Source of the DNA: Mesobacillus foraminis
Lineage (GTDB): Bacteria > Bacillota > Bacilli > Bacillales > Cytobacillaceae
DNA: 64,000 nt
Direction of reading: 5' to 3'
Assembly (NCBI RefSeq): GCF_004340465.1
Contig: NZ_SLVV01000004.1
Location: forward strand, 372,001 to 436,000
A program made the position numbers and the translations under genes. How positions within the stretch are numbered: the stretch's first letter is position 1; each line of letters opens with the position of its first letter. The notes under the pieces were generated by a model, which was not told the DNA's origin, made no database searches, and was given only the letters and a program-made list of their open reading frames with translations. Below, piece after piece: positions 17,982-27,693 of this stretch.

Positions 17982-19235
17982 TTATTTATACTTATCAACC
18001 GCTTCTTGTGCCTTTGTACAGAATTCATCTAGAGTGATTTTATCCTGGATGTAGTTATGGAAAAGTGTTCCCATCTCGTTAATAAACTCCATGGTTTGAG
18101 GAAGCATTGGGCGTCCATTAATTTCATTCGTTTCCTGGATTTGAGTATAGACCTCTTTGATGTCACTTTGTACTGCTTCATTGCTTGCGACATCCGCTCT
18201 TGCAGGATAGCGGCTAAAGTTTTCCCAGCCATTTAGCCCGCCTTCTTCACTGGCTGCATATTTAAGGAACTTTTGGGCTGCTTCCTTATTTTTTGAAGAA
18301 GAGTTTAATACATAGCTCCAGGAGTCCGTAAAAATCGCCCGCTTTTCAAACTTTGGCATATTGATCATATGGATTTGGTCTGCACCATATCGGTTTGCTT
18401 CACGATAATCCGTACCAGTTCCCCACATAAAGACCATTCCATACTTACCATCAATAAACTTCTGGTTCATTTGCTCATATTTATCAGCAAGCTGGTCAAC
18501 AGGTGTAACCTTCCAGGTATTGGCCATATCGTACATGAACTTAACTGCTTCACGGCTTCCTTCATTTGTCCAATCATAGTAGTCGCCGCCAAATAGGTTG
18601 ACGAAAGTTGCGATTTCATTGAATACGTAGGTCTTTTCCCAAGAGCCGCCATATCCATATTGACCGTCTTTCGTTGCCGCTTTCATAAATTTCACGAAAT
18701 CGTCCTTATTTTCAATTGTTTTCATTCCAGCTTCATCGAGTTTCTTTTGGTCTACCCACAAACCCAGATAACCTGAATAACCTGGAACACCAATGATATC
18801 GCCTTTTGCAGAAGTCAGCATATCTTTCATATAGCCTTGTGGGAACTGGCTTAAGATATCATCCGTTAACACGGTATCTTGAAGAGGATCGAGCCAGCCT
18901 GCATTTTTGAAAGAAGTAGCCATTTCATCGTTGATTTCAAGGACATCTACGGAAGAATCTCCCGATGAAAGAATAGTAGAGATTTTTTGCTGGCGGGTGT
19001 CAGAATCTGTTGGCGCTGCAACCCAGTTAATCTTTACTCCACTCTTTTCCTCCGCTTTTTTCAGCCATTCCTTAAAACCTGGCTGAGTGGATTGAATAGT
19101 ATAAAGGGTAATCTCATTCTTAGATCCTCCTTCTGAATCCTTTGTTGATGAACCCGTACTGGAGCTTGAGCACCCGGCTACAATGAACGTAAATGCTGCA
19201 ATAATGGTCAAAAATGATAACAACCGTTTTTTCAT
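17982..19235 (-). CDS. Extracellular sugar-binding lipoprotein (CUT1 ABC transporter)
   Basis: 417 residues. The signal peptide MKKRLLSFLTIIAAFTFIVAGC ends in a lipobox (VAGC), so the protein is anchored outside the membrane. The mature part is a periplasmic-binding-protein type 1 fold (DVLEINDEMATSFKNAGWLDPL … GVPGYSGYLGLWVDQKKLDEAGM … FAASEEG-like end). GGGGGAG supports the start at 19235; upstream in-frame sequence to 19370 is not translated. It directly precedes the two permeases and probably delivers their substrate. Confidence 0.9.
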   Translation of the reverse strand: MKKRLLSFLTIIAAFTFIVAGCSSSSTGSSTKDSEGGSKNEITLYTIQSTQPGFKEWLKKAEEKSGVKINWVAAPTDSDTRQQKISTILSSGDSSVDVLEINDEMATSFKNAGWLDPLQDTVLTDDILSQFPQGYMKDMLTSAKGDIIGVPGYSGYLGLWVDQKKLDEAGMKTIENKDDFVKFMKAATKDGQYGYGGSWEKTYVFNEIATFVNLFGGDYYDWTNEGSREAVKFMYDMANTWKVTPVDQLADKYEQMNQKFIDGKYGMVFMWGTGTDYREANRYGADQIHMINMPKFEKRAIFTDSWSYVLNSSSKNKEAAQKFLKYAASEEGGLNGWENFSRYPARADVASNEAVQSDIKEVYTQIQETNEINGRPMLPQTMEFINEMGTLFHNYIQDKITLDEFCTKAQEAVDKYK

Positions 19236-19439
19236 CAAAAATCTCCCCCTATTATTATTTATAAACTGATGAATACAATAAGGTATAGCTCTCAAATCAA
19301 ATGAGACCTCACCTCCTTTAAAGATGGGTTTTCTATTTTTAGACTTGCTTAAAACCCTTAATATAGGCAACTATCAATCTGAATATTAGGAATATTTTTT
19401 TGTGGCTGCCCCTTTTTATAGTTGTAACAAGGAATTTAT

Positions 19440-20333
19440 CTATTCTGTAAATGTCATATGGTTCTTAATTGCATCCATACCAAGTGCCAATGCCCCGCAC
19501 AGCCCAGCCCTTGAACCCAATCCGGGCGGAACAATATAATCATCAATACCGAAAATGATGTCTTCCGCATTTATATATTGATTTAGTTCTTGCTGCACCT
19601 GTTTTCGAATCATAGGAAACAAATGATGCTGGTTCATAACACCTCCGCCCAAAATGATTTTTTTGGGTGACAGCATCAGGATCGCTCCTGTCACCGCCCG
19701 GCTAATATAGTAGGCCTCCAGATCCCAAGCCGGATGATTTTTCGGAATATCATATCCTTTTAAATTCCACCGTTTTTCAATCGCCGGTCCCGATGCCATT
19801 CCTTCTAGACAGTCACCGTGAAAAGGACAGATCCCTCTAAAATCATCTTTTTCATGACTTCTTACAGAGAGGTGGCCGGCCTCAGGATGAACCAACCCAT
19901 GGATCAAGTTTCCCTCAATCAGTGCCCCCATGCCGATGCCTGTACCAATGGTAAAGTAGATACAGCTGCTGAGTCCTTTGGCAGCCCCCCAGCGGGATTC
20001 ACCCAAGGCAGCAGCATTTACATCGGTATCCCACCCCATCGGTATTTGAAACTCTTTTTTTAACGTGCCTAGGAAATCAAAGTTTGCCCATCCTTCCTTT
20101 GGAGTTGTAGTGATAAAACCATAATGGGAAGAGTCTCTCTCCAAGTTGATTGGTCCAAAAGTACCGACTCCAATAGCCTCCACCGCTTTATCTTTAAAAA
20201 AGGCGATACATTTCTCCAAAGTCAGATCCGGAGCTTCAGTAGGAAAGCTAATTGATTCCAGGATTTCTCCCTTTTCATTTCCTATCCCACAAATAAACTT
20301 TGTTCCCCCTGCCTCGATTCCTCCAATAAGCAT
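19440..20333 (-). CDS. ROK-family fructokinase
   Basis: 297 residues. It has the ATP loop GGIEAGGTKFICGIG at the N-terminus, DTDVNAAALGESRWGAAKG near residue 102 with the catalytic Asp region, GTGIGMGALIEG, and the ROK zinc site HPEAGH … CPFHGDCLEG near residues 148-177. This arrangement matches bacterial fructokinases (ScrK/GmuE type), which make fructose 6-phosphate. In this operon it would phosphorylate fructose released by the GH172 enzyme. Mannose as an additional substrate is known for relatives. GGGGGAG lies upstream of the ATG. Confidence 0.85.
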   Translation of the reverse strand: MLIGGIEAGGTKFICGIGNEKGEILESISFPTEAPDLTLEKCIAFFKDKAVEAIGVGTFGPINLERDSSHYGFITTTPKEGWANFDFLGTLKKEFQIPMGWDTDVNAAALGESRWGAAKGLSSCIYFTIGTGIGMGALIEGNLIHGLVHPEAGHLSVRSHEKDDFRGICPFHGDCLEGMASGPAIEKRWNLKGYDIPKNHPAWDLEAYYISRAVTGAILMLSPKKIILGGGVMNQHHLFPMIRKQVQQELNQYINAEDIIFGIDDYIVPPGLGSRAGLCGALALGMDAIKNHMTFTE

Positions 20334-20409
20334 GTCACTGCTCCCCCTTTTTTATTTCAACATCCCAATTTGTTTATATAAAATAGACGCACCCGTTTCC
20401 GCTCGGTGT

Positions 20410-21708
20410 TTAGCTCTCCTCTTCTGATCGTTCATCCCATATCCTTTGAAACTGGGTTAACATTTCTTCCTTCGTTATCTCATGAGAGATATATGCCTGC
20501 ATTACGCTAGCCATTTGAGAGGTATTCACCTCATAACCAGGATATCTTTGCCATAACCAGGGAATGGTTTTATCGTTTTCAATATACTCCAGCAGGTCCG
20601 CAGCCAAGGGACCCAGCTTGTCCTTGTCCGGAGCAATTGTTTTCAGTGCCGGGATAAATTTAAATTCTTCGACAATGTATCGTTTTCCAATTTCAGAGGT
20701 AACCATCCAGTTTAAAAATTCCTTTGCTTCCTCTTTTACTTTTGATTTTTTATGTACAACCCAGTAATTAGGAACGCCAATTGGCAAGCGGTCCATCGCT
20801 TCTTTATCATCATTGATCGGCATTGGCAGGAACCCGTATTCCATATCAGGATGAAGTTTAAGCAGCTGGAGCTGGATCCAGTTACCTTGCTGAATCATGG
20901 CAGCCTGACCAGCAGCAAATGAAGTAACTTGCGTATTATAGTCGGTTTGTAAAGGATTCGGCTGACCGTATTCGAGGGTTAAATCAAGTAAATGAACCCA
21001 ATCATTAAACGTTTTATTATTTGGGATGCTTTCATTCCCTTTCTTCAATGAATCAATGTATTCTTCAGGATTGTCCTGTTGTGCAAATGCAATGTTGAGT
21101 AAATGATTTCCAAGAATTAACCACTCTCCATATCCATTGATAAAAGGAGTTATGCCAGATTCGTCGAGTTGTTTTGCTGCAGATCTCAACTCTGATAAAG
21201 TTTTTGGCAATTTAGTAATTCCAGCTTGTTGGAAAAGCTCTTTGTTGTAAATATAACCCCACCCTTCAATATTGAGCGGCATACCGTAAACCTTTCCTTC
21301 TTTTGTCATCGGCTCTTTTGCAATGTCTGCTATATCTTTAACCCATGGCTGGTTGCTAAGGTCTTCCAAGTGGTCGAACCAAACGTTTAAATCATTAAAT
21401 CCGGCAACAAAGAAAATATCAGGTTTATCACCAGAGCTGAATTTCGTTTTTAATGCCGTACTATAATCACATCCTCCTCCGCAGGTTTCAATGACGATAT
21501 TGACTTCAGGATGTTCCGATTCATACCTTTTTACCAATTGGTCCAGCTGTTCCGACATCTCCACCTTAAAGTTAAATACATTTAAAGTTGCTTCCTTTAC
21601 ATCTGATTGATTATTACCGCCGTTTGTGTCACTTTTACTGCCATTTGAGCAACCCATAAGAGATAGAATCAGAATAGCAAGCAACAATCTATTTGTAAGC
21701 ATTTTCAT
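20410..21708 (-). CDS. Second extracellular sugar-binding lipoprotein of the operon
   Basis: 432 residues. The signal peptide MKMLTNRLLLAILILSLMGC carries a lipobox (LMGC). The mature part shows the solute-binding family 1 pattern: LVKRYESEHPEVNIVIETCGG, IFFVAGFNDLNVWFDHLEDL, VYGMPLNIEGWGYIYNKELFQQAGI. It is first in the operon, immediately beside the divergent sensor kinase. The operon has a second binding protein next to the permeases, so this one may widen substrate range or feed the sensor; both are inferences. Confidence 0.88.
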   Translation of the reverse strand: MKMLTNRLLLAILILSLMGCSNGSKSDTNGGNNQSDVKEATLNVFNFKVEMSEQLDQLVKRYESEHPEVNIVIETCGGGCDYSTALKTKFSSGDKPDIFFVAGFNDLNVWFDHLEDLSNQPWVKDIADIAKEPMTKEGKVYGMPLNIEGWGYIYNKELFQQAGITKLPKTLSELRSAAKQLDESGITPFINGYGEWLILGNHLLNIAFAQQDNPEEYIDSLKKGNESIPNNKTFNDWVHLLDLTLEYGQPNPLQTDYNTQVTSFAAGQAAMIQQGNWIQLQLLKLHPDMEYGFLPMPINDDKEAMDRLPIGVPNYWVVHKKSKVKEEAKEFLNWMVTSEIGKRYIVEEFKFIPALKTIAPDKDKLGPLAADLLEYIENDKTIPWLWQRYPGYEVNTSQMASVMQAYISHEITKEEMLTQFQRIWDERSEEES

Positions 21709-21743
21709 TCATTTACACCCCTGTAGGAATCACCTTTGTCGTA

Positions 21744-21749
21744 ATTATA
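21744..21749 (-). promoter_or_regulatory. Predicted -10 box of the sugar operon
   Basis: TATAAT on the minus strand, about 35 bp upstream of the first lipoprotein start. The region 17 bp further upstream has no recognisable TTGACA, as expected for an activator-dependent promoter. The dyad at 21772-21797 abuts that -35 position. Confidence 0.45.
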
Positions 21750-21771
21750 ACTAGTTAGTAACATAAAAAAT

Positions 21772-21797
21772 ACACGTTTTGGTGACCAAAAATGTGC
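21772..21797. promoter_or_regulatory. Candidate operator (inverted repeat) between sugar operon and two-component system
   Basis: An imperfect inverted repeat: ACACGTTTTGGT facing ACCAAAAATGTGC, sharing the central TTTTGGTGACCAAAA, which is perfect around TGA. It lies where an activator would touch RNA polymerase at the lipoprotein promoter. The likely ligand is the YesN-type regulator encoded next door; direct evidence is lacking. Confidence 0.45.
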
Positions 21798-21970
21798 ACT
21801 TTTGTGATTGTCCTGTTTATAACCCCAAATGTTATTCCATTCTTCTACTATAGGAAGGCAAATGAACGTATACACTGACAGCCCCTGCCGGAATACTATA
21901 TTATTTTGATGTAGATTATGTTCTTCGCTGATATAATAAAGCTAACTAAAAATTCAAAATTGGAGAGGCA

Positions 21971-23794
21971 GTGCTAAAAGTGAAATTTATCCAAGGAAGT
22001 ATTAGTAATAAGCTTATTGTTTTTTTGCTGATAGCCATTATTCTGCCCATGGTGATCTCCATTTTTATTTCCTACATGTATACAAGGGAGTCTCTCAAAA
22101 AGGATTTTATTAGAGAGAATTTACACACCGTACACCAGGGAAAGAGCAGCATTCAGGATTATCTGGAACAAATCAACCATATTTCATTGAGCATCTACCG
22201 GGATATTCAAGAGCCTGACAGTCTTTATCAGCTCATATCAGCCAAGAGCCGGACCTATTTAATGGAAAAAGAAATATTCAAGAACCTTGATTCGATATCG
22301 AAAGAGAGCAAAGATATTTTACAAGTCTACCTTCACAGCCATCGAAGTCAACAAAGCTATCTAACAATCGACGGGTTCCCAAAACGGAATCAAGAACCAA
22401 ACCCAGAAATGCAGCTAAAAGACTTTCCTGATAACAAAGTGGCTCCTTTCATAGAATCCACTCACACTGCGCAAAACTACGGTATGGTTGACTTTCCATA
22501 TGCTCCTAAAGACAAAGTGATTACAATACATAGACCCATTTATAAAGTGCCATTAAAAGAATACCTTGGCTACTTGTCAATTGATATCAAGCTGGATTCT
22601 ATAAAGGCCATGAGTCGTCTTTTATATTCAAAAAATTCGGAAGATATCTATTTGATTGATCAACAAAATAAAGTGATGTACTCCTCCCAGGAGGGAATGA
22701 TTGGTTCAAAGTTTAATGGTGACTGGGTGGACAGACTCAGAAGTAAAAAGAAAAGTACCGGTTCTTTTGAATCTGACACTCAGCAATTTAAGGGGTTAAC
22801 GATATACGATACTGTTAATTATCAGGGTCAAAAATGGGTTCTAGCCAAACGGATCCCTAATAATGTGTTATACAAAAATGTAAATCAGCTTGTTTTGATT
22901 AACTCTTTGGTGATTCTGGTTTCCTTATTTATTGTCATTATCGCAACTTTATATATTTCCTTGAAATTAACCTCCCCCATCAAGGAGTTAATAAACTCGA
23001 TTAAAAATATCAAGCTCAAAGATTTGAAGTTGGACATTAATACCAAAAGCACCGATGAAATAGGAATACTAGCCCAAACCATTAAAAACATGGTGGGCAC
23101 GATTGATAATTTAATCATGAAAGAATATCGATTGGAACTTGCCAACAAGGATAATCAGCTAAAAGCGCTTCAGGCACAAATTAATCCTCATTTTATTTAC
23201 AATACCTTGCAATCCATAGGGGCCATTGCATTACAAAATAACGTTCCTAAAATCTATGACCTGACTTCCTCCCTCGGAAAAATGATGAGGTACAATATGA
23301 ACACAAGCCAGTCCATAGTCGAATTATCAAAGGAGGTAGACCAAATTAGGGCTTACTTGGAGCTGCAGCAACAAAGATTTAAGCAGAAACTAGTCTACAA
23401 GATTGAGATTGATGAGAAAGCCGAAACCCTTTCCATTCCAAAAATGATTCTACAGCCCCTAGTAGAGAACTATTTTAAGCATGGTTTTGAACAGAATGAG
23501 AGGCCCGGGGAGATGTGGATTTCAATTACAAGACCAAATCCGGATCTCCTGCTTATTATGGTAGAAGACAACGGTAAAGGGATAGATACTGAACGACTCC
23601 GATTCGTTCAGCAAAAATTAAAGGATTCAGAAACGTACGGAACGACTCCGGATCAAAGTATTGGTTTAAGCAATGTCATCTCCAGAATAAAATTGTATTT
23701 TCATGAACAGGCTCAAATTGAAATCGCCAACCGTGACCCCCATGGTCTAAAAATCACCTTACGGATTCCATTAAGAAAGGAGATATCAGCATGA
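21971..23794 (+). CDS. YesM-type sensor histidine kinase
   Basis: 607 residues. Two membrane helices (about residues 13-35 and 300-323) flank a large extracellular sensor domain. Then come a HAMP linker (SLKLTSPIKELINSIKNI), the His_kinase box (LQAQINPHFIYNTLQSIGAI, phosphorylated His in NPHFIYN) and a HATPase with VEDNGKGID. Such kinases sense extracellular sugars and phosphorylate a partner AraC-type regulator. The start is GTG with GGAGAGG just upstream. Its stop overlaps the regulator start (ATGA), so the pair is translationally coupled. Confidence 0.9.
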   Translation: MLKVKFIQGSISNKLIVFLLIAIILPMVISIFISYMYTRESLKKDFIRENLHTVHQGKSSIQDYLEQINHISLSIYRDIQEPDSLYQLISAKSRTYLMEKEIFKNLDSISKESKDILQVYLHSHRSQQSYLTIDGFPKRNQEPNPEMQLKDFPDNKVAPFIESTHTAQNYGMVDFPYAPKDKVITIHRPIYKVPLKEYLGYLSIDIKLDSIKAMSRLLYSKNSEDIYLIDQQNKVMYSSQEGMIGSKFNGDWVDRLRSKKKSTGSFESDTQQFKGLTIYDTVNYQGQKWVLAKRIPNNVLYKNVNQLVLINSLVILVSLFIVIIATLYISLKLTSPIKELINSIKNIKLKDLKLDINTKSTDEIGILAQTIKNMVGTIDNLIMKEYRLELANKDNQLKALQAQINPHFIYNTLQSIGAIALQNNVPKIYDLTSSLGKMMRYNMNTSQSIVELSKEVDQIRAYLELQQQRFKQKLVYKIEIDEKAETLSIPKMILQPLVENYFKHGFEQNERPGEMWISITRPNPDLLLIMVEDNGKGIDTERLRFVQQKLKDSETYGTTPDQSIGLSNVISRIKLYFHEQAQIEIANRDPHGLKITLRIPLRKEISA

Positions 23795-25410
23795 AAGTAT
23801 TAATTGTAGATGACGAAGAGGATGTAAGACAATCCATCCGATTACTGATCCCCTGGAGTGAATATGGAATAGAGACGGTTTTGGAAGCTCAGGATGGGAA
23901 CGATGCTGTTGAAATCATAGAGGCCGAAAAACCAGAAGTCATCTTTACGGACATGATGATGCCCGGGAAAAATGGGACGGAACTGCTAACCTGGCTGCAA
24001 AGCAACCACTATAACAGCAAAACAATCGTCATCAGCGGACATGATGACTTCCAATATGTCCAGCACACATTAAAAAATGGCGGTTTGGACTATATATTAA
24101 AACCGATTGATAGAAACGAAATTATTAAATCCTTTGAAAATGCCCTGAATAACTGGAAGGCGGAAGAGGAAAAACGGTTAAATGAGGTACAGCGAAGCCA
24201 GGTCATTACGCGAAGCAAGCCTGTTTTCCTGGATAAAATGTTCTCCAATTTAATGTTACAGCCCCTTTCGAGCATAGCTTCCTATGAAGAGCTTAATAAG
24301 GAATTTAATCTAAAAAACTATAAACAGTTTCAAATTGCCCTTTTAAGTACCGATATGCTTCAGGAAAAAGTTATCAACAAATTTTCCAATCATTTCGATT
24401 TATTGGACTCCAGCCTATTGAATGTCTGTAATGAGATTCTGGGTCCATCTAGTGAAGGGTATGCCTTCAAACATTTAAATAAAGAAAATGAGATTGTGAT
24501 CCTAATCTGGAAAAACTTCGAACATTTAACCGGTAAATTGCAGGAGATCAATGGGGTTTTTACAAAAATTCTGCAGACTCCTTTTCATTTTGGAATCAGT
24601 TGTATTCATCCGTTGCCACAAGGATTTCAAACTGGTTATAAAGAGGCAAAGCTGGCGTTAAGGCAGAGTAATTACCTGACAGGGGACCAATTCATCCATT
24701 TCTATCAAGGAAAAGATGTGACTAAAAGCAATACCTTGTTTTATTCGGACTATAGTGAAGGAATCGTCATTGCTATTAAAAGCAATGGAACAGAACAAAT
24801 TGAAAAGGCGGTCGGAAAATTCATTCAAGCTGTTAAACAATTGGACACAGTTACTCTTGATCAGCTTGAATATTGGAGACATGAGTTTTATTTGATGAAG
24901 TCCTATCTTTTTAAGGAAATTTTCTTCGAAGAAAAGGTTGAATTGAGATATAAGCATGTTTACTTTCCATTAGAAACAGATGGCCGGCTGTCGCTGGATT
25001 TATTCCAGCAACAGTTAACGGAATATTGTAAAATGTTCGCCAGTCAGTTGACAGAAGAACTCCAAAAAACACAAAATATTATTTTTGATATTAAAGCTTA
25101 TATCGATAACCATTACCATGAAAATTTACAGCTTCAATCTATAGCCGATCAGTTTTTTTTAAGCAGAGAATATGTTTCCCGCAAATTTAAACAAGAGTTT
25201 GGGATTAATGCTTCAGACTATATCGAAAAAACCAGGATTGACCATGCCAAAATTTTATTAACAAATCATCATTTACCGGTATCGGATGTTGCAACTGCAG
25301 TGGGATATCAGGACGGAAGATACTTCAGCAAGGTATTTAAGAAAGCAGTAGGTGTTACACCTATGAAATATAAAAGGTCCTTCAGAGATGAAATGCAAAT
25401 AAACCATTAA
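23791..25410 (+). CDS. YesN-type response regulator with AraC DNA-binding domain
   Basis: 539 residues. The receiver domain has the acidic pocket VDDEEDVR, the phospho-acceptor Asp in IFTDMMMPGKNG, and the Lys in YILKPIDR. A long linker of about 300 residues follows, then two AraC helix-turn-helix motifs (LQSIADQFFLSREYVSRKFKQ and VSDVATAVGYQDGRYFSKVFKK). It is expected to activate the divergent sugar operon through the dyad at 21772-21797. Confidence 0.92.
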   Translation: MKVLIVDDEEDVRQSIRLLIPWSEYGIETVLEAQDGNDAVEIIEAEKPEVIFTDMMMPGKNGTELLTWLQSNHYNSKTIVISGHDDFQYVQHTLKNGGLDYILKPIDRNEIIKSFENALNNWKAEEEKRLNEVQRSQVITRSKPVFLDKMFSNLMLQPLSSIASYEELNKEFNLKNYKQFQIALLSTDMLQEKVINKFSNHFDLLDSSLLNVCNEILGPSSEGYAFKHLNKENEIVILIWKNFEHLTGKLQEINGVFTKILQTPFHFGISCIHPLPQGFQTGYKEAKLALRQSNYLTGDQFIHFYQGKDVTKSNTLFYSDYSEGIVIAIKSNGTEQIEKAVGKFIQAVKQLDTVTLDQLEYWRHEFYLMKSYLFKEIFFEEKVELRYKHVYFPLETDGRLSLDLFQQQLTEYCKMFASQLTEELQKTQNIIFDIKAYIDNHYHENLQLQSIADQFFLSREYVSRKFKQEFGINASDYIEKTRIDHAKILLTNHHLPVSDVATAVGYQDGRYFSKVFKKAVGVTPMKYKRSFRDEMQINH

Positions 25411-25500
25411 ACATGTTTAGTAAATGAATATATTCTTGTTAAGCGGTCTTTACAAACTCCACTCAAGCTTTAACTAAATATAAATATATGTAATAACATA

Positions 25501-25541
25501 AAAAGGAGGAGAGCATCTGATGGATGCTCGTCCTCCTTTTG
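25501..25541 (+). terminator. Terminator of the two-component operon
   Basis: Long hairpin: arms AAAAGGAGGAGAGCATC and GATGCTCGTCCTCCTTTT with one bulged or mismatched base. A short loop and a T-ending arm complete a strong terminator, about 90 bp after the regulator stop. Confidence 0.8.
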
Positions 25542-25620
25542 ACCCTAAAAACCTTTTAAACAATCAAGTTTGCTAGAGATTTGATTACTTTAACATGGTG
25601 CTCCATGTGCAAAAATCAAT

Positions 25621-27207
25621 CTATTTATCAATTAACTGCGGAGCTTCCCTGTGTCCCGTTGCCTGCTCAAAATCATAGGCCATCCCGATTAATTCTGGCT
25701 CACTCCACTCTTGACCTAAGAAGGCTAATGCAAATGGGGATCCATTCTTATAATAACCGGCAGGAACCGTGATAAGCGGCCAGCCTCCAACATTAATTTC
25801 AGATACAGTTGTTGCCGCAATGCTTCCTTCACCTAGTTTTGGAATAGCCTTGGACATTTGCGGATAGACAAATCCATCCAAGTCGTGTTCCTCCATCACT
25901 TCCTTCATCATCTTTCTATATTCGCTTCGTACTTTTTTAAATTCCGTTAAATCTGGGAGTACATCGGGATTATCTTTGCCCGGAAGATTCGCTCTTGAGC
26001 TAAGAGGACCACCATCTTCCCACGGAATCGCTCCAGCCTTCTCAAATACTTTTTCAGTCGTAAGATTCGGATTTATATTTTCAAAATAATTTTCAAGGTC
26101 GTAGAAAAAAGATTCTCTTCCTTGACTTGGTGCATTTTTAACATACTCGGCAAACCCTGTTCCTGCAAATGGATCGGTGACCACCTCTGCGCCCTGGCTT
26201 TCGAGCTCCTTAATGGCACGAGCATAAAGCTCTTTTGTTTCGGCTGACAGTTCTTCTGTACGCCAGCCTGGACCATAGAGTCCAATACGTTTTCCTTTAA
26301 GAGAAGTATCATCAAGTAAGGAAGCGTAGCCTTTATCAGGAACATGGCCGACAGACTGCTCTGTTAACGGATCATCTTCGCTATAACCCGCAATTACGTC
26401 CAGCATACGGGCAGCATCTTCTACTGTACGGGCATGTGGCCCCAATACATCTCGAGTACTAGAGGATAATGGCGTTACTCCCATTGTAGGCACAAGACCA
26501 AATGTCGGTTTTATCCCGACGATTGACTGGGCAGCTGCCGGGTTTTGAATGGATCCGCCGGTCTCTTCAGCAATCCCGAGTACTGCAAAGTTCCCAGATA
26601 TAGAGGTGGCTGTTCCGCTGCTGCTTCCACCTGGAGCCAAGGAAGGATTTACTGCATTATATGTAGGTCCAGCCCAGCTTGTATTAGCATCCGTTCCCGA
26701 AGCACTAAATGCAGGAATATTCGTTTTGCCCAGAATAATGGCACCAGCTTCCTTCAGTCTGGTCACAACCGATGCATCCTTGCTCGGCATAAGCTTAATT
26801 CCATCCGCTTCTTTACTAAGAGGCGCCCATCCAAATGTCGTGGGGAATCCTTTTACATCAACGGCCTCTTTTATGACAATTGGCACACCTGCCAATGGAC
26901 CAAGCTTCTCCCCTTTCTTGCGCATTTTATCAATTTTTTTCGCTTCCTTTAAAGCATCTTTATTGATATAAGTAAAAGCGTTATAGGTCTCCTCGTATGT
27001 TTCAATTCGATCCAGATATGATTCGACCACTTCCACTGCCGTATACGTTCCTTTTTCATATTCGGCGATCAACTCATCAACGGTTATTTCCATCAATGGA
27101 AATTCATCTGTTCCGGCCTGTGAACTTTGAGGGATAAATCCCGCTGTTAATAAGACAATAATAACTGACATTACCCATGCACTTTTAAGAATTATCTTAT
27201 TCTTCAA
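25621..27207 (-). CDS. Secreted amidase-signature-family amidase
   Basis: About 528 residues. An N-terminal signal peptide (LKNKIILKSAWVMSVIIVLL…FIPQSSQAG) is followed by an amidase signature domain. The Lys lies in PIVIKEAVDVKG, the cis-Ser in GGSSSGTATSISG and the nucleophile Ser in EETGGSIQNPAA, completing the Ser-cisSer-Lys triad. Relatives hydrolyse diverse amides; no substrate is evident. I chose the TTG at 27207 because AAGGAG is eight bases upstream; the ATG at 27225 overlaps that ribosome binding site. No operon partner. Confidence 0.85.
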   Translation of the reverse strand: MKNKIILKSAWVMSVIIVLLTAGFIPQSSQAGTDEFPLMEITVDELIAEYEKGTYTAVEVVESYLDRIETYEETYNAFTYINKDALKEAKKIDKMRKKGEKLGPLAGVPIVIKEAVDVKGFPTTFGWAPLSKEADGIKLMPSKDASVVTRLKEAGAIILGKTNIPAFSASGTDANTSWAGPTYNAVNPSLAPGGSSSGTATSISGNFAVLGIAEETGGSIQNPAAAQSIVGIKPTFGLVPTMGVTPLSSSTRDVLGPHARTVEDAARMLDVIAGYSEDDPLTEQSVGHVPDKGYASLLDDTSLKGKRIGLYGPGWRTEELSAETKELYARAIKELESQGAEVVTDPFAGTGFAEYVKNAPSQGRESFFYDLENYFENINPNLTTEKVFEKAGAIPWEDGGPLSSRANLPGKDNPDVLPDLTEFKKVRSEYRKMMKEVMEEHDLDGFVYPQMSKAIPKLGEGSIAATTVSEINVGGWPLITVPAGYYKNGSPFALAFLGQEWSEPELIGMAYDFEQATGHREAPQLIDK

Positions 27208-27504
27208 TAAAAAAACTCCTTCCATTCTAATAAATGATTTCGAGGACTTCAGAGTATTTCTTTCACTCTAGATGCAGGGCCTGCCCTTCGATGTTTAAAA
27301 AGATTGCTTAAAAATATAATAGATTAGAAATCTATTAAACTCTTTCACCTCCTTGCTCGTATTCTCACAATTTTTCGAATAGCCAACAACAAGTTTGTCA
27401 GAAACCTTGACACAATATCGAGGAAATGCGCATAAAGGCCCATATAACACTTCTTAATAAAACCGCTTTCCAAACCAATTATCTTTACTGATAATTTTTG
27501 GACA
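27208..27504. other. Intergenic region upstream of the amidase
   Basis: On the minus strand it holds a good GGAGGTG sequence near 27345 followed by only a 17-codon frame (GTG start). A short leader peptide is conceivable but unsupported. Otherwise nothing recognised. Confidence 0.3.
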
Positions 27505-27532
27505 ATAAAAAAAGCTGCACCTTAGGCAGCTG
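27505..27532 (-). terminator. Terminator of the DsbA-like gene
   Basis: AGCTGC and GCAGCT arms with a 7-nt loop, followed on the minus strand by TTTTTTT, about 160 bp beyond the stop codon of the gene ending at 27694. Confidence 0.7.
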
Positions 27533-27693
27533 AAAAATTAATATCACATAGCTATCTTGCTTTTCTTCCGTTTATAACCATTCAAACTAATGACCTGTTC
27601 ACCGCTACTTATATGACTTGCCAGTAGTTTTGTGGAATAACAATTGTGAAAAACCTTTACTCTTTATAAACTGACGTAAGTCCTAAACTCCCC

